NCBI GenBank assembly: GCA_035578155.1
Contig: JAPWDM010000043.1
Coordinates: forward strand, 2,348,419 to 2,412,418
DNA: 64,000 nucleotides
Direction of reading: 5' to 3'
DNA from: Brachynemurus nebulosus
Taxonomy: Eukaryota; Arthropoda; Insecta; Neuroptera; Myrmeleontidae
The translations under genes and the position numbers were made by a program. The notes under the pieces were generated by a model, which worked only from the letters and a program-made list of their open reading frames with translations, was not told the DNA's origin and did not search any database. Below, one piece after another: positions 48,033-60,884 of this stretch (the stretch's first letter is position 1; the number at the start of each line of letters is the position of its first letter).

Positions 48033-49030
48033 GAGTTCAAAGAAAATAAAAACGAACTACCATGATAAACAGTTGGAGCAGGCGCTGGATGAAGTTAAGG
48101 CAGGTATTCCTGTGCGAACAGCTGCCAAGAAGTTTCATATTCCAAAAACTACGCTACTATACAAAAACCGCGGACAACTATCACCAAGTATTGGCAAGCG
48201 AGGACCAGAGTGTGTGTTAGGACAAGATTGGCGATGATAAAATTTCCCTGGTGAGCGTTTATGGAACTAGTATATGACATGATTAATATTATTTCATTGT
48301 TTTATAAAAATTTTGTGATGATTTCTTTGTTGGACATTTATCAAAGAGTAAAAAATACTACGAGACCTCTTTGCCAGTGTGAACAATATTTTAAAAGTAG
48401 AATGTTAATGTGTGTTGGTATTAAAGAACGAAATTTCAATAACATAAAATATCTGGGTTTAGCTGCACAAACTTCTGGAATATTAAGTTATCCACATGAA
48501 GTAAAATGTAATGTTCACACCTCAAAATGTTCTGAGCAAACATGCATAAACACTGATAAAGTTTTCATTTTAAGAATAGTTTCCCAATGTTTTCTTAAGT
48601 TTGACACTGGTAGGAAAACGACGAAAATTCAGTCCTTCCCTTCTGTAGTTCCTGCGCTGTAGAGCACAGCAGTAACTACTCCCTTTTCTTTTGTGTTTAC
48701 TAGTGTTCATCTCAACACTAAATCACGTAATTATACGCACAATTTACGTGAAAACTTTATTAAATTGCTATTAGAAAATTCAACTGTATGAAAATTATCT
48801 GTCATATATTAGTTCAGCGACTTGTCGCTAGGGAATCTTATCATCGCCAATAACGAAAAATATCTTGTTGAGTGGGTTTTTACACGAAAAAGCATAGATT
48901 TCCTATAACAAAAGCACAACTGTTGAATAGTGTTCGCATGTTATTGAACACTATGGGAAAAAAACAATTTTTCCAAATAACATACCTAGCCGACATTGGT
49001 ATAACGCTTTTCGTCGTCGGAATCATTAAT
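48033..49030 (+). pseudogene. psq/CENP-B-type (pogo-like) transposase pseudogene, split by a MITE
   Basis: After a splice-acceptor-like TTTTATTTAG, an open frame from 48033 gives a psq helix-turn-helix (ALDEVKAGIPVRTAAKKFHI, then PKTTLLYKNRG) and a linker GPECVLGQD. The frame is then cut by the MITE 48229-48849. After the MITE the homologous reading resumes with NEKYLVEWVF. It shifts by one frame to HRFPITKAQLLNSVRMLL and again to PSRHWYNAFRRRNH, the pattern of the CENP-B-like DNA-binding domain that follows psq in Tigger/jerky-type transposases. A stop follows and no DDE core is visible. It is a dead fragment. Confidence 0.82.
48229..48849. mobile_element. 621-bp MITE inside the transposase pseudogene
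   Basis: Left end TGGCGATGATAAAATTTCCC; right end, in inverse, TGGCGATGATAAGATTCCC. It is flanked by AT on both sides (48227-48228 and 48850-48851). Removing the element with one AT restores a continuous reading from GQD into NEKY in the interrupted gene, which fixes the borders well. The internal frame at 48261-48662 has no recognisable domain. Confidence 0.82.
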
Positions 49031-50397
49031 GTTTTTACTTTTCGTAGTGTTTTGTAGTATGATTTAAATTATTTATAAATTAAATTTTAAAAAATTGTAT
49101 TTTTTTTATAATAAACTAGCTGTTACCCGCGGCTTCGCTGGCGTGAATTTCGTAATTTAGTAAAGGTAATTCCTAGTGAGTAGTTCGCTAAAATTTTTGC
49201 CCCTATTTTCTTATCATAAGCTTTGATAAGCTTTATTTATTGAGAATTACCTTTGGCTAGTTATCCAGGAACAACTGGAAATTTTCAAAAACTAATTTGT
49301 CATTTCTTCAAATACAGATATAACAGACTAAAAATCTAAAGTAAGCCTATCAAGGAGATGTCAACGAATTTGGTATAGAAGTAAACAAAGTATGTTGACT
49401 TAAAATACTCAAATATTATATATTTTTAAAATAGCTAATATTTGTACACTTTACTCTAAATAAGTATCCTCCCTTATCCTATTGGAAAATTTAAATCCCC
49501 TTAAATCTGCTTGCATTATGCTTGAATATTTTCTAAAATAACTCACTCATTGTTGGAGACGCCAAAACAGTAGGCGTTAAAAATGTAAACTTTGACCTCC
49601 CTCCATTTTTTGCGTTTATTATCTATTTTACTCTTTACAGGATTAATTTTCAAAAAAATGTTGAAACATGTATTCATTAATTTATTTCTGACAACAATGC
49701 CCTCCAGTTTCATTCGTGTAAAATTATCTTAACTGTGAGTAATAAGCTTCTTTAAAGTGCTGCGTTTCGCTCGCCAAACAATTTAAAATTCTATAAAAGG
49801 TTAATTCCATGTAATGCTTCGCTCCGCTCGGCAAACGACTCGAAAACAACCATATTAATATATTTAATTTTCAGACTTTGAAATCCTTTCATAGATTCCC
49901 ATACTTATGGTTTTAGAATTAATTGAATTTTGGATTCTTTTCGAGATCCGAAAACCCTGGTGGATTTTTCAAAATTACGTTCAGTTCCTTCGTAATTAGG
50001 CTTTCTAAAGTGAAATTTTAATAAAAAAAGTTCTGAAGTTAATAATATTAATAGATTTGAGCGTTACTTTATGGTATTCCATATTTGTAAATAATAAACA
50101 AATATTTTACTTTGCAAAATACCACTTTTATTTTTGAAACTGTGACAATATTGTTTCGAACCGTTAGTTCATTTTCATTTTCTGTTCCTAGAGGGCTGAA
50201 ATTTTGTACGTGTATTCAGTTAGTATCCAGCTAGTACCTTTTAGGGAGTCCACATTACTTTTCCCCCCACTTCTCCCATTTTTACATCGGAATTCAATGC
50301 TATTGTTAAATGTGTTTTAAATGCATTATTTTTATTCTAAATACTATATAATATACTATATATAATTAATATAAATAATTATACTATATAAAATTAC
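49031..50397. repeat. Intergenic with dispersed insect repeats
   Basis: The sequence CTAGCTGTTACCCGCGGCTT near 49118-49140 belongs to a repeat type that is widespread in insects; an inverse relative lies at 59035-59066. Two similar GC-richer islands (GCTGCGTTTCGCTCG near 49760 and GCTTCGCTCCGCTCGG near 49818) follow. The segment 50072-50135 matches 35350-35425. No gene. Confidence 0.55.
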
Positions 50398-50399
50398 TA

Positions 50400-50751
50400 C
50401 CGGGCGGACGTTAAAGATTGAACGGCTTCTTATATTTACATTATATACAGTAGACAAATTTCCGCACTCAATACGGTAGTGAATATTATACTAAAAATGC
50501 ATGTCGTTAAATGTGAAAAATTAACAAAAATTGCTTGAATAAAAAATTATTTACTTACGTCACAACTCGAGTAATAATTAACAGCCACAAAATTTAAGAA
50601 AAAGTAAATAAACAATAAGAAAATAACGGATAAAATGCAAATCTAACAGCTATTCCAAAAATAATAGTTCGATTTAAGATCATGTAGGGTAGGAGGCAGC
50701 TCCGGAAATTTAAAGATGACCTTGAGCGTTCAATCTATAACGTCCGCACGG
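50400..50751. mobile_element. 352-bp MITE, CCGGGCGGACGTT ends
   Basis: TA-flanked (50398-50399 and 50752-50753). The left end CCGGGCGGACGTTAAAGATT matches the inverse right end CCGTGCGGACGTTATAGATT, about 28 bp in all, and continues into TGAACG. The interior is non-coding. Confidence 0.75.
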
Positions 50752-50753
50752 TA

Positions 50754-51395
50754 TATATAATAGTAATTTTAAAAAATTTAAAAAAAAAGTGAACTTACTT
50801 TTATAACAAATGAAATACATACATATTAAGTAATTTAAAAATGTTATTAAAGTCACTGTTTATTTATAAATTAGGAATTTTGGATTTTTATTATTTATAA
50901 AATAGAAATTTTGGATTTTTTTGGAAAGAAAAAATATCTTCATAAAGACCTTCCAGTTTACTATTTAAGTTCCCTTTTGAATATTTAAAAGTAAAACACA
51001 AAGGCAATTGGCGGATAAGCATGGGTAGGAATGCCCTCGTACGAATTGTGTTGACTTTTTCCCAACTGCTGTCGGCACAAAATTGAAATTTACTGAGATT
51101 CAGCCCTTAAAAACTTAAAACCTTTTTTTTTAAAGCCCCGATCAACCGGACACTCAACATCAGTTTTGAAACCACCAAAATGACAAATCGCTTGTGGACT
51201 TTCAATTACATTTCGCTTGTAGACATTCAATACCGAAGATGAAAGGAAAAATTCGACTTCCGTAATGGGGCTCCGCTGCTCACGGCGTTTTTTTTTTTAT
51301 GACTTGTCATTAAAAATATTTTACCCTAATTTAATCAAATTTAATACAAGAAAATTGTTCAAATTATGGAATTTTCATCACGAAAAAGTAAAAGT
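50754..51395. other. Intergenic, no gene
   Basis: AT-rich, with a short repeated phrase (GGAATTTTGGATTTTTATTATTT and a variant near 50873 and 50904). No coding signal. Confidence 0.5.
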
Positions 51396-51396
51396 A

Positions 51397-51592
51397 TACT
51401 GTTGTGTGTTTGAATGCAACAGTAGAAGGTCCCAAGAATGATATACAAATGTTGCTACAATCGTAATATAACAAAGAAGAATTGGTTGGTCGCTGATTAG
51501 TATGGATAAACATTCAGGAAATGGGTAAAAAAGTTATGCCTTCAATGAGAGTTTGTCCAGTTCATTTTAAACCACAAGATTTTATTACATAA
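51397..51592 (+). pseudogene. THAP-domain remnant
   Basis: Reading VYCCVFECNSRRSQE from about 51392 and, in another frame, MRVCPVHFKPQDF near 51545-51590 gives the two halves of a THAP C2CH zinc finger (Cys-x4-Cys and Cys-x2-His). A stop and a frameshift lie between them. THAP fingers bind DNA in P-element-type transposases and host regulators. No P-type catalytic domain was recognised downstream; a short open frame at 51887-52090 may be a decayed continuation. Confidence 0.65.
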
Positions 51593-52300
51593 GTATAATT
51601 ACAAAACTTATTTTTTTACTATCTAATCATATTTTAATCTATCTACTATAGGTAGTAATATACATCAAGAAAATATCTGTCCCATCTCTCAAGCTTCAAT
51701 ATTATACAATCAATAGAAAGTTTGATTCATTAAGAGAAACTCGAGCCCTATTAAAAGAGAAAACATTTAAGATTTCTTCATAAAAATGTTCAAATAAGAA
51801 ATAATCGACTATTTCTCACGGTAATCTAGAAGCAATTAACAATCTAGAAGGAAAAACAAAAAAAGAAAGAGGAGATTAAGAAAGCAATGTATGGATTTGA
51901 TGTCATGAAAGAAAAAATTGATGATATCGAATTTACAATTGAATCGAATGTTACCAATGTCATAAAGGAATTGACCGACTTCAAAGTACATGTTTCTAGC
52001 GATTTTATGTTCCCAAAATTTTCTACGTTTATTATATCTGATAGCGAATTAAGTATTGCAACTAGCATTTCAAGCATTAACTACTACTGAAAAATTAACG
52101 AAAAAAAAATTAGCAAATTTTTGGAATGTTGTTCCTATTTTTTTTATAATAATTTATTGTTGCCAAGCAAAAATGGACAATTCAAAATTGCCACTATTTC
52201 TTTAGCTGCCATCTGGTGACAAATCGAAAAACTACTGCGGATAGGCTAAATATTAAACCACGCCTCTATTCGATTTTCCAATATAAATATAATCTATTTA

Positions 52301-53021
52301 ATTACAACAATATTTTTTTGGGGATATATAAATTTCACGAAGAATTTTTTCAACCTTCTCCCAAATTGCGTGGACTAGCTTTATAGAAGGATGGACATAA
52401 TGAAACCAATATCTTCTATTTCATAGCTTTTCTTTATTAAAATTGCCAAAATATTTTCGATATGTTGGTATTCTAATGGATTGTTGGTATGGTTGGTTGT
52501 TATCCAAGAATGACAATCTGAAATTTAGATAATTTCTGGTGAGTAAGATTGTAAAAAAAATTTTTTAACATTTTAATATACATACTGTTTCAGTTTGTCC
52601 TGTCTCAAATCCGCTAATATTAAAAAATAGGTTTTGTTTGTTTCGTTAACACAAATAGATATTCTTCCAAACATAAAATTTCCTATATATCAACTAAATC
52701 ACAAATTCTTGTTGTTTTTACAAAAATAAATAAATAATCCTCCTATCCAATATGTAGCTTATAACCTAAAAAATAATAGTATAAGTTAACGAAGAATTGT
52801 AAATATATAAAAATGATGTTATTGTTTATTATTACGTTGTAAAAATTTTTTTTTTTTTTTTTTTTGATGTTTAGCCACTGAAGATGATATTAAACATATC
52901 GAAAATATTTTGGCAATTTTAATAAAGAAAAGCTATGAAATAGAAGATATTGGTTTCATTATGTCCATCCTTCTATAAAGCTAGTCCACGCAATTTGGGA
53001 GAAGGTTGAAAAAATTCTTCG
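52301..53021. mobile_element. Insertion with perfect 129-bp inverted arms
   Basis: Arms 52338-52466 and 52893-53021 are exact inverse copies by eye over 129 bp. They are separated by 426 bp that include a T run of about 20 near 52845-52865. The direct repeat TATAATCTATTTA at 52288-52300 and 53022-53034 looks like a 13-bp target duplication. The length of that duplication would suit a retroposed sequence; the inverted form would suit a fold-back DNA element. The type is undecided. Perfect arms imply recent origin or ongoing conversion. Confidence 0.75.
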
Positions 53022-53034
53022 TATAATCTATTTA

Positions 53035-54236
53035 CATTACGCACCTTTTTGTAAAATACAGATCTTTGCAACGGAATTATTGTACTCTTAATAAAAATTC
53101 GACAGTTGTATGAAACAATTCTATTAATAATAATTATTCACACCGTTCTAATTTAATTGTTGTTCTTGTCTCTTACTTGCTTTTCAGCTAAAGATTTACT
53201 TATTGTGGTACTTGTAGAGGGTAACAGCCAGCATCTTTTTCCATATTTTTCTTTCCGATAAAAATATGGTGGCGCTCAACTCTACCAAGCTAGTCGAGTA
53301 CGCGTCAGGTGTGCACTTCTTTCCAGTGGTAACATCATAGAATAAATAGAAGGAAACTAAAATCAAAAATTCGTTAGGTGCGTGTTTTTGACACGCACTA
53401 AGTAATGTCATCTCAGTGAAAGTGTTAATTTATGATTTTTTGTTAACTTTATAGTTGTTTGTTGACTCTACAGCCCTCTTGCGTTTATTCAATAGGGATG
53501 TACAACTCAATAATTATTCAGTCACACAACGATTTTAATATGTCATCTGAGATGACATAAAAAAGTATAGATCGCTTGGAGTCATTTGTTGGTCTGTCAC
53601 AGCTTAAGGCATTTAGTCGGTCGGTGTCGGTCACCGAATGCACGACGATTGTTATGTATTGTTAAGACCATTATTGCTTGAACTGCACGTTGCTCTGTCA
53701 AACTCACAACACTACAAACATGTGTACCTACACAACATAGTGGTGAGAAGTGGAAGGGATTTTTTTGTCTACGCAGGTATCAGTAGTACAGAGATAGGAA
53801 TGTTTTTTCTATTCCTTTATGATACACATCTTGTGTGCGACGTAAATATGTTTCAAAACTCATTACAATATATTAGAACGGTATTTCCCTTTAATTTTCG
53901 TATTAAATTTTATTTAATTATTTTATTTACATTTTATTTATAATTAAATATTTTTTTGTTTTTAAAAATAAAATTTTATGTTTCTTAATTAAAATGTTCA
54001 ACATGGCTACTTTTTCCATGACTTAAAACCGTTCTCCTTTTCAAACTTAAAAACTAACTCTGACGCACAGAACAATATAGAAGCAGCTTACATATACAAA
54101 TCTGTCGCTCGTAAGTTGCATTAAGTTGCAATTTACACCACTACTGATTTAGTCTGTTACTGTCCGTCGTGGTGTTCACAACGTAATGAATATCCTGTTT
54201 TTTTATTCAACTCGTGAAATTTAAACAGAAAAAAAT
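53035..54236. other. Intergenic, no gene recognised
   Basis: Mostly AT-rich with somewhat mixed segments at 53215-53400 and 53555-53780. A short palindrome TGTCATCTGAGATGACA occurs at about 53540. Open frames lack recognisable domains. Confidence 0.5.
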
Positions 54237-54237
54237 A

Positions 54238-54315
54238 TGAAGTGTGTCGTATTTAAGTGTAATAATTCTATTGAACAAAAAAATTCTCAAAATAAAGGGA
54301 TATCTTTCTTAAAAT
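54238..54315 (+). pseudogene. Second THAP-like N-terminal fragment
   Basis: An ATG near 54238 opens a reading MKCVVFKCNN with Cys-x4-Cys spacing, followed by KGISFLK, like the first exon of a THAP protein. It ends at a stop within about 25 codons, and the Cys-x2-His half was not found nearby. Weak evidence; it could be chance. Confidence 0.4.
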
Positions 54316-55830
54316 AAATAAATTTATTTTTAATTGTTGGTTGGTTATTACCAGAGAACAAAGAGAACGAACATTACTATGTCTATACTAGGGAAACGAG
54401 CGTAACCACAAAGGATAGAAAATAAACCCCCACTATGTTATATATGTGCACGCGGAATTGTGTGTGTTAGTCCGTTGGATGTTGTGTGTATTAGTGTCTT
54501 GCATACATACATATAATAATATGTACGTGGTGGTGGTAGGTATGATGTACGTATACCACGTACATATACCGTGTTAATACGAGAGGGTAACAATATAACA
54601 ACAATTGAAACATACCCATTGAGTGCTGGCGAATGAATGAGGACTAAGCAGCCTAAGATGCACATAAAAGCACATAAGTGATTGTAGAAAAGAGATAGAT
54701 GTATTCGTTCTATTTGTTCTGTGGTTGTTACATAAGGTGGCCATCATAGTATATACTACAGTAGAAGCTCCCTAAACTTGCGCTCCATAAACTTGCTGTC
54801 TCTCTAATCTTGACTGGAAAATTTCTCTACTCTTGACAATATTTTCTCCCACCATGATTCTTCCGTAACCAATTATGTACACCAGTATACTACGATATAA
54901 TTAACGTTACAATGATATATGATGTGATTAAATAAGCATACAGAAAAATAATTTTCTTTCTTAATGCAAAAAAAAAACCTTTACAAATATTGGAAAATAA
55001 GATAAATAATACCGAATAATCAAATTACAATTTCTTATAATTCAAAATACATATATGTGATTCAACATTACGAAAAAGAAAATTATGTAATAATTACCAA
55101 TATAGATAAATAACCTTCATAAATTAATCAGTTATAAATGCATGTGTGTAATACATATTAGTAAATCAGTTTATTATTATTATTTTTTTTTTTTTGCATA
55201 CCTAGTTATAAATTTTTTAACATAATAGAAAATTAATTTATAAAAAAAATAGAAAAGTACATCTAGCACGTGTTGCAAATACATATGTATATACTTCTTA
55301 TATGAAAAGCACAATACGGTACTTGACTGTATTTAAAATTTGTGGCAAATGTTAAATAATTCTATGCATTATCTTTACATATGTCCAATTTTAATGATGA
55401 AACATAAAAAGATTTGATAACTATTTAGAAATTTTATTTTGAAAATCGCCATTTTTCAACAAATATTCAAATTAGTGAAAACGCGCCATTTCTTGAAAAT
55501 GACGTAACATTTTTGTTGTGTCCGTAGTGGTAAGTTAGGAACAATAGGTAAGTTTTCTATACGACTGCTTAAACGGAACTGATTTTATTCAATTAAAAGT
55601 ATTTACAAAATCATATATAACCAATTGGTTTATTCTTGTTTTTAACTCTAGTTAATAAATAACTTATATAATATACTTTAATGTTACAAATATACATATA
55701 TACATAACACCCCACACTTAATTATTTATTTTATTTATTTATATTTTATTTTTAACTTAAAATTTTATTCTAATATAGATATACAATAAAGACAAGATAA
55801 CAAAAAATAATACTTTTTCTTTTCTTTTCC
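54316..55830. other. Intergenic with one Tigger/pogo-like terminus
   Basis: At 54759 CAGTAGAAGCTCCCTAAACT follows a TA and resembles pogo/Tigger terminal repeats. No matching inverse end was found, so it may be a solo or truncated end. The rest is AT-rich, without genes. Confidence 0.45.
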
Positions 55831-56705
55831 TTACTCAAGTCTTAAAACAAAATCTTCAAATTTTTTTGGTATGTTTTTCTTTCGTTCAGGACGTTTTACT
55901 TTGTTGTCCGTTTCCGAATGATTTGGATTTTCTAATTCATCGACAATGTCTGATGAATTCGATTTTTCAGTTTCTTTATTTATAATGTTTTTATCAGATA
56001 AACTATCCGGTAATTTATTTTCGTTATTTGTACTTTCAGATACTAGCGGATAATGTTCTATTCTAGTTTGAGGATGCTTTTCCCTAGACATTAATTGATT
56101 TATGTGCCTTTTCCAATTTACATTTAATTTTTCTATAAAAACCATATAATGCCTTTTCCCCAGTTTTTTTTTTTACGACACCTTCAATCCAACTAGGTTT
56201 GGTTTGATTTCTAAAATCTTTTACAAAAACTAAATCATTAGTTTTAAATGTTCTAGATTGTTTTGCACTTCTAAAATATTTTTTTTGTTTAATTTGTGAA
56301 TTTTTCATTTGTTTTCTAATAACTTGTTTTCCTTTATTTTTAAAGATTTTATTAGCTGTTGGATTGATGATGTCAAATTTTGATCTTCCAAGGTATTAAA
56401 GGTGCTTTAGTTGGATTTTGTTTATTTAATGAACAACTTCCACAACTTTTTGCAATTTTTTCTAAATCCTTATTTAATGACGGCCACCATACATAAGCTC
56501 TGGCTAACATTTTCATTTTAACAATGCCTCTATGAGATGAGTGTAGTTCATTTAGTATATCGTTTCTTAAACTAGTCGGTATGACTATACGATGTCCAAA
56601 AAATAAACAATTATTTTCTGTGTGTAAATTCGTTCTATAACTGAAATAAATATTTAAATTTTTATTCTTATTCACACTCCAGTTACTGTTTATGTTTTGG
56701 ATCAC
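55831..56705 (-). pseudogene. Gypsy-type integrase fragment lacking its catalytic core
   Basis: Frame 56705-56373 gives the HHCC zinc domain (LHSSHRGIVKMKMLARAYVW then CGSC). Directly after it, from about 56385 in another frame, comes the C-terminal integrase part (NDLVFVKDFRNQTKPSWIEG), then a shift to NWKRHINQLMSREK and an acidic/lysine-rich tail ending at 55831. The 150 or so residues of the DDE core that should separate them are absent. It is a different family from the element at 22787-28001. No LTR is recognised. Confidence 0.82.
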
Positions 56706-58049
<1,344 letters not shown>

Positions 58050-58510
58050 TAACATTATCCAGTATCTATGTTAAAAGAGGCGAAAAATTGTATTATTACC
58101 ATTATGCAAGGCTTGATTTACCAATATGAAATTGTTGCACGTCAGGTAAAAAATTGTGGTTATTTTTGAATAGTTAAATATTAATATAAGTAATGCCAAT
58201 AATTAATTTTTATTTAGGTGAATGTAAGCACACTGTCGAATTATTGCTATTACTCTGTGATTGCTATGTTTTTACAGAAGATTTGAGGCACTTCCGATTA
58301 CGTTCATCATATGTTACTGGAATATCGGCGCAATCTGCTATGTCTACGTCAAAAGAGACGAAGAATTGTATTATTACCATTATGCAAGGCTTGATTTACC
58401 AATATGAAATTGTTGTGCTTCAGGTAAAAAATTGTGGTTACTTTTAAATAGTTAAATATTTTTTATAGCACATTAGTAGGTAATGCAAATAATTAATTGT
58501 TAGGTGAATA
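58050..58510 (+). repeat. Imperfect tandem duplication (~278 bp) with exon-like core
   Basis: The core AATTGTATTATTACCATTAT and the 100 or so bases after it occur at about 58086 and 58364. In one frame both copies read NCIITIMQGLIYQYEIV followed by a GT donor-like CAGGTAAAAA. The second copy is preceded by a polypyrimidine-AG. This could be a duplicated exon of a decayed gene, but no protein family is recognised. Confidence 0.6.
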
Positions 58511-60277
58511 TAAGCATACTAGCGAACTATTGCTATCACAGAGAAGTAGAGACAACATATCTATCTCTATACTACTCGAACCAGTGTAACCAAACACAAC
58601 TATTATCTATATATTTGTATCCTATAAGGAAATAAACAACCGGTAATTATCCAGTTATCGTCAATTAGCACATCCGCTATTCTTAACAAATTCCATAAAG
58701 ATTAAATTTCCACCGGGCTGGGGTCGGTCACCCTGATTTTTAATTATAACAACGGACAATTGATTAGCATATTGTTAACAGAAAGAACGATACTTATACA
58801 ACGATAAACATAGGTTACTTCCGACCCCGGGAAAATATCTAAATCCTATGGAAAATCTTATTCTCGTGGGAAAATGTATTTAGAATGATATAAAAAAAGA
58901 ATATTAGAGTCTGTTTTCTATCCGGAAAAAATATTTCTGTGGGAAAACTCCCAAGAAAAAAGTAACAGCTCTCAATAGCGACGCGATGAAAGTATACCTT
59001 ATACGATTTAACTATAAGTCATAATTTCAAAAGTCACGTGAGCGAAGCCGCGGGTAAAAGCTAGTTTCTTAATATATTTGTAATATACAGCATTCTCTCT
59101 AATGATGTAGCTACTTTGAGCAATCAGAGCATAGCAATCTGTAACTAACTTTATACAAAATTTTAGAATATCACATTTAAATAAACGTGTAGCCAAAATT
59201 ATCCGTCATTGCCATAAATAGGGTCCAAATTAAAGAGTTGAAGAACTTTTGAAATAATTCTGTTCAATTCTATTGAGATTTCCACAAAAAAGTGAGACTC
59301 GTGAGAGTAAGCTTGTTTCATAAAAAAAAAGGTGTTTAGTATCATAGACTGATTGGTATATTTACATGTACTTTATAAATATTTTATAAAAATTTTGAAT
59401 GAATGAGTTTGTACTACTTTAATTTAAAGGCTTGTGTAGTAATTAATATTATCCCTTTTTTGTTTCAGATTTAAATTGAAGATGCCGATACATTAACGTC
59501 ATTTATGTAACACTTTATGAAGTCCTTTATGTATTTTTTTTAAATAATATAATTATGTGAATTGTTAAATTACTTACATTGTGTATTCTTTCATTTTATA
59601 CTGTATTTTCTTATTACTTATGAAACTAAGAGAAACATTGCAAGTTAAATAAATAAAAATATTTCTTTTTTAAATATTTGCTGAAAGTATTTTAAATATT
59701 TGCTAAAAGTACACAAATACCTAAGTATGCAATTTTTTTTTTAACGTCAAAAGTTCATATTGTGAAATTTACCTTATAAGTCATAATAATATAGCCCTAG
59801 GTTACAATTTTATTTATCTCGGGAAGGGTTAATTGTTAGCATAATTTTATTAATTTTTACTGGTAGCAAACGTATCAAAACTAAAATGTAAAATTTAAAT
59901 AAAAAAGAAACTCTGTAATTTTTCATATGGAGCAAAAAAAAAAATCAGGGTTCCAGGGCCACTATTCCACCTGTACCCCCTACTTTCCCGACTCTGAAAT
60001 AAGTAGGTAAATAAAATCAAATATAAATAGTAAGCTCTTCTATTGAAAATTGAATAAGAAAGGATTGTATAAAAAAATATAAGCAAAAAAATTCTAGATA
60101 TAAGACATCGTTTAGCCGAGTTTTGATACTGAATTGTAAGTATTTATAAATTTTTAGCAATAACAATCGTATCAAAATTAAAATATAACTTTAAAAAAAA
60201 ATTTTTGTGGCTTCTCAGTTAGCTACATTTTTTAAAAAATTTTGACTATTAATTTATTTTGAAAATAATTTTTAATA
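58511..60277. other. Intergenic with dispersed repeat, no gene
   Basis: At 59035-59066 GAGCGAAGCCGCGGGTAAAA is the inverse of the widespread repeat also present at 49118. The rest is AT-rich. Open frames are short and without domains. Confidence 0.55.
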
Positions 60278-60554
60278 GGGTGCCTATAATAAATAGAGTG
60301 GTGACAATTTATATCCAAAGTTTGCGTAAAATACATTGGAAATAAATTAGATGTTAACAAAAACCATTTAGTTTAACTTACAAAGAATAATTAAATTAAA
60401 AATTTTTAATTGTTCATTAATTCATAACTTATTAACAATAATTATGTACTCAAAAATATTTACTCAAACATATGATAATTAATTTTGAAGCTTCCCGCTC
60501 TGTTTTGGATACAAAATAGATGACATTTCACGACTCTGTTTATTATAGGCACTC
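60278..60554. mobile_element. 277-bp MITE, TA-flanked
   Basis: TA at 60276-60277 and 60555-60556. Ends GGGTGCCTATAATAAATAGA and, in inverse, GAGTGCCTATAATAAACAGA. Inverted homology is about 30 bp, with an AT-rich, non-coding interior. Likely Tc1/mariner-type. Confidence 0.8.
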
Positions 60555-60884
60555 TAATTTTGAATGAATAATTTGTGCTGACATCTATGAGTGTGCGACA
60601 TAACTATATTTATGCAGTATTTAAATTAGTGTTCGAAAATATTAAACAATTAATTTAAATTCATTTTCCAAATTATTCTGGAGAGACAAAGCGTAAGTCA
60701 AAATTATTTTTAATTATTAAAAATTTAATTTCTTAAAGATTTTAATATTAAAAACTTTATTTCTAAAATTTAAATAAAAAAAGGATAAACGTTTATAATG
60801 TATCTACTTATTTAATGATTTATGCATTAATTAGTTTAAAAATTTTAAATAAATATTTATTCTCTCACAGATAATAGAAAAAAC

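Noticed and set aside
48261..48662. 133-codon ORF inside the MITE
   Set aside because: No domain, no conserved pattern; chance frame in a non-autonomous element.
52872..52912. Hammerhead-like CTGAAGA-stem-GAAA motif
   Set aside because: Stem II is offset by an extra base from the core, and stems I and III are only 3-4 bp. It does not meet the hammerhead consensus well enough to annotate.
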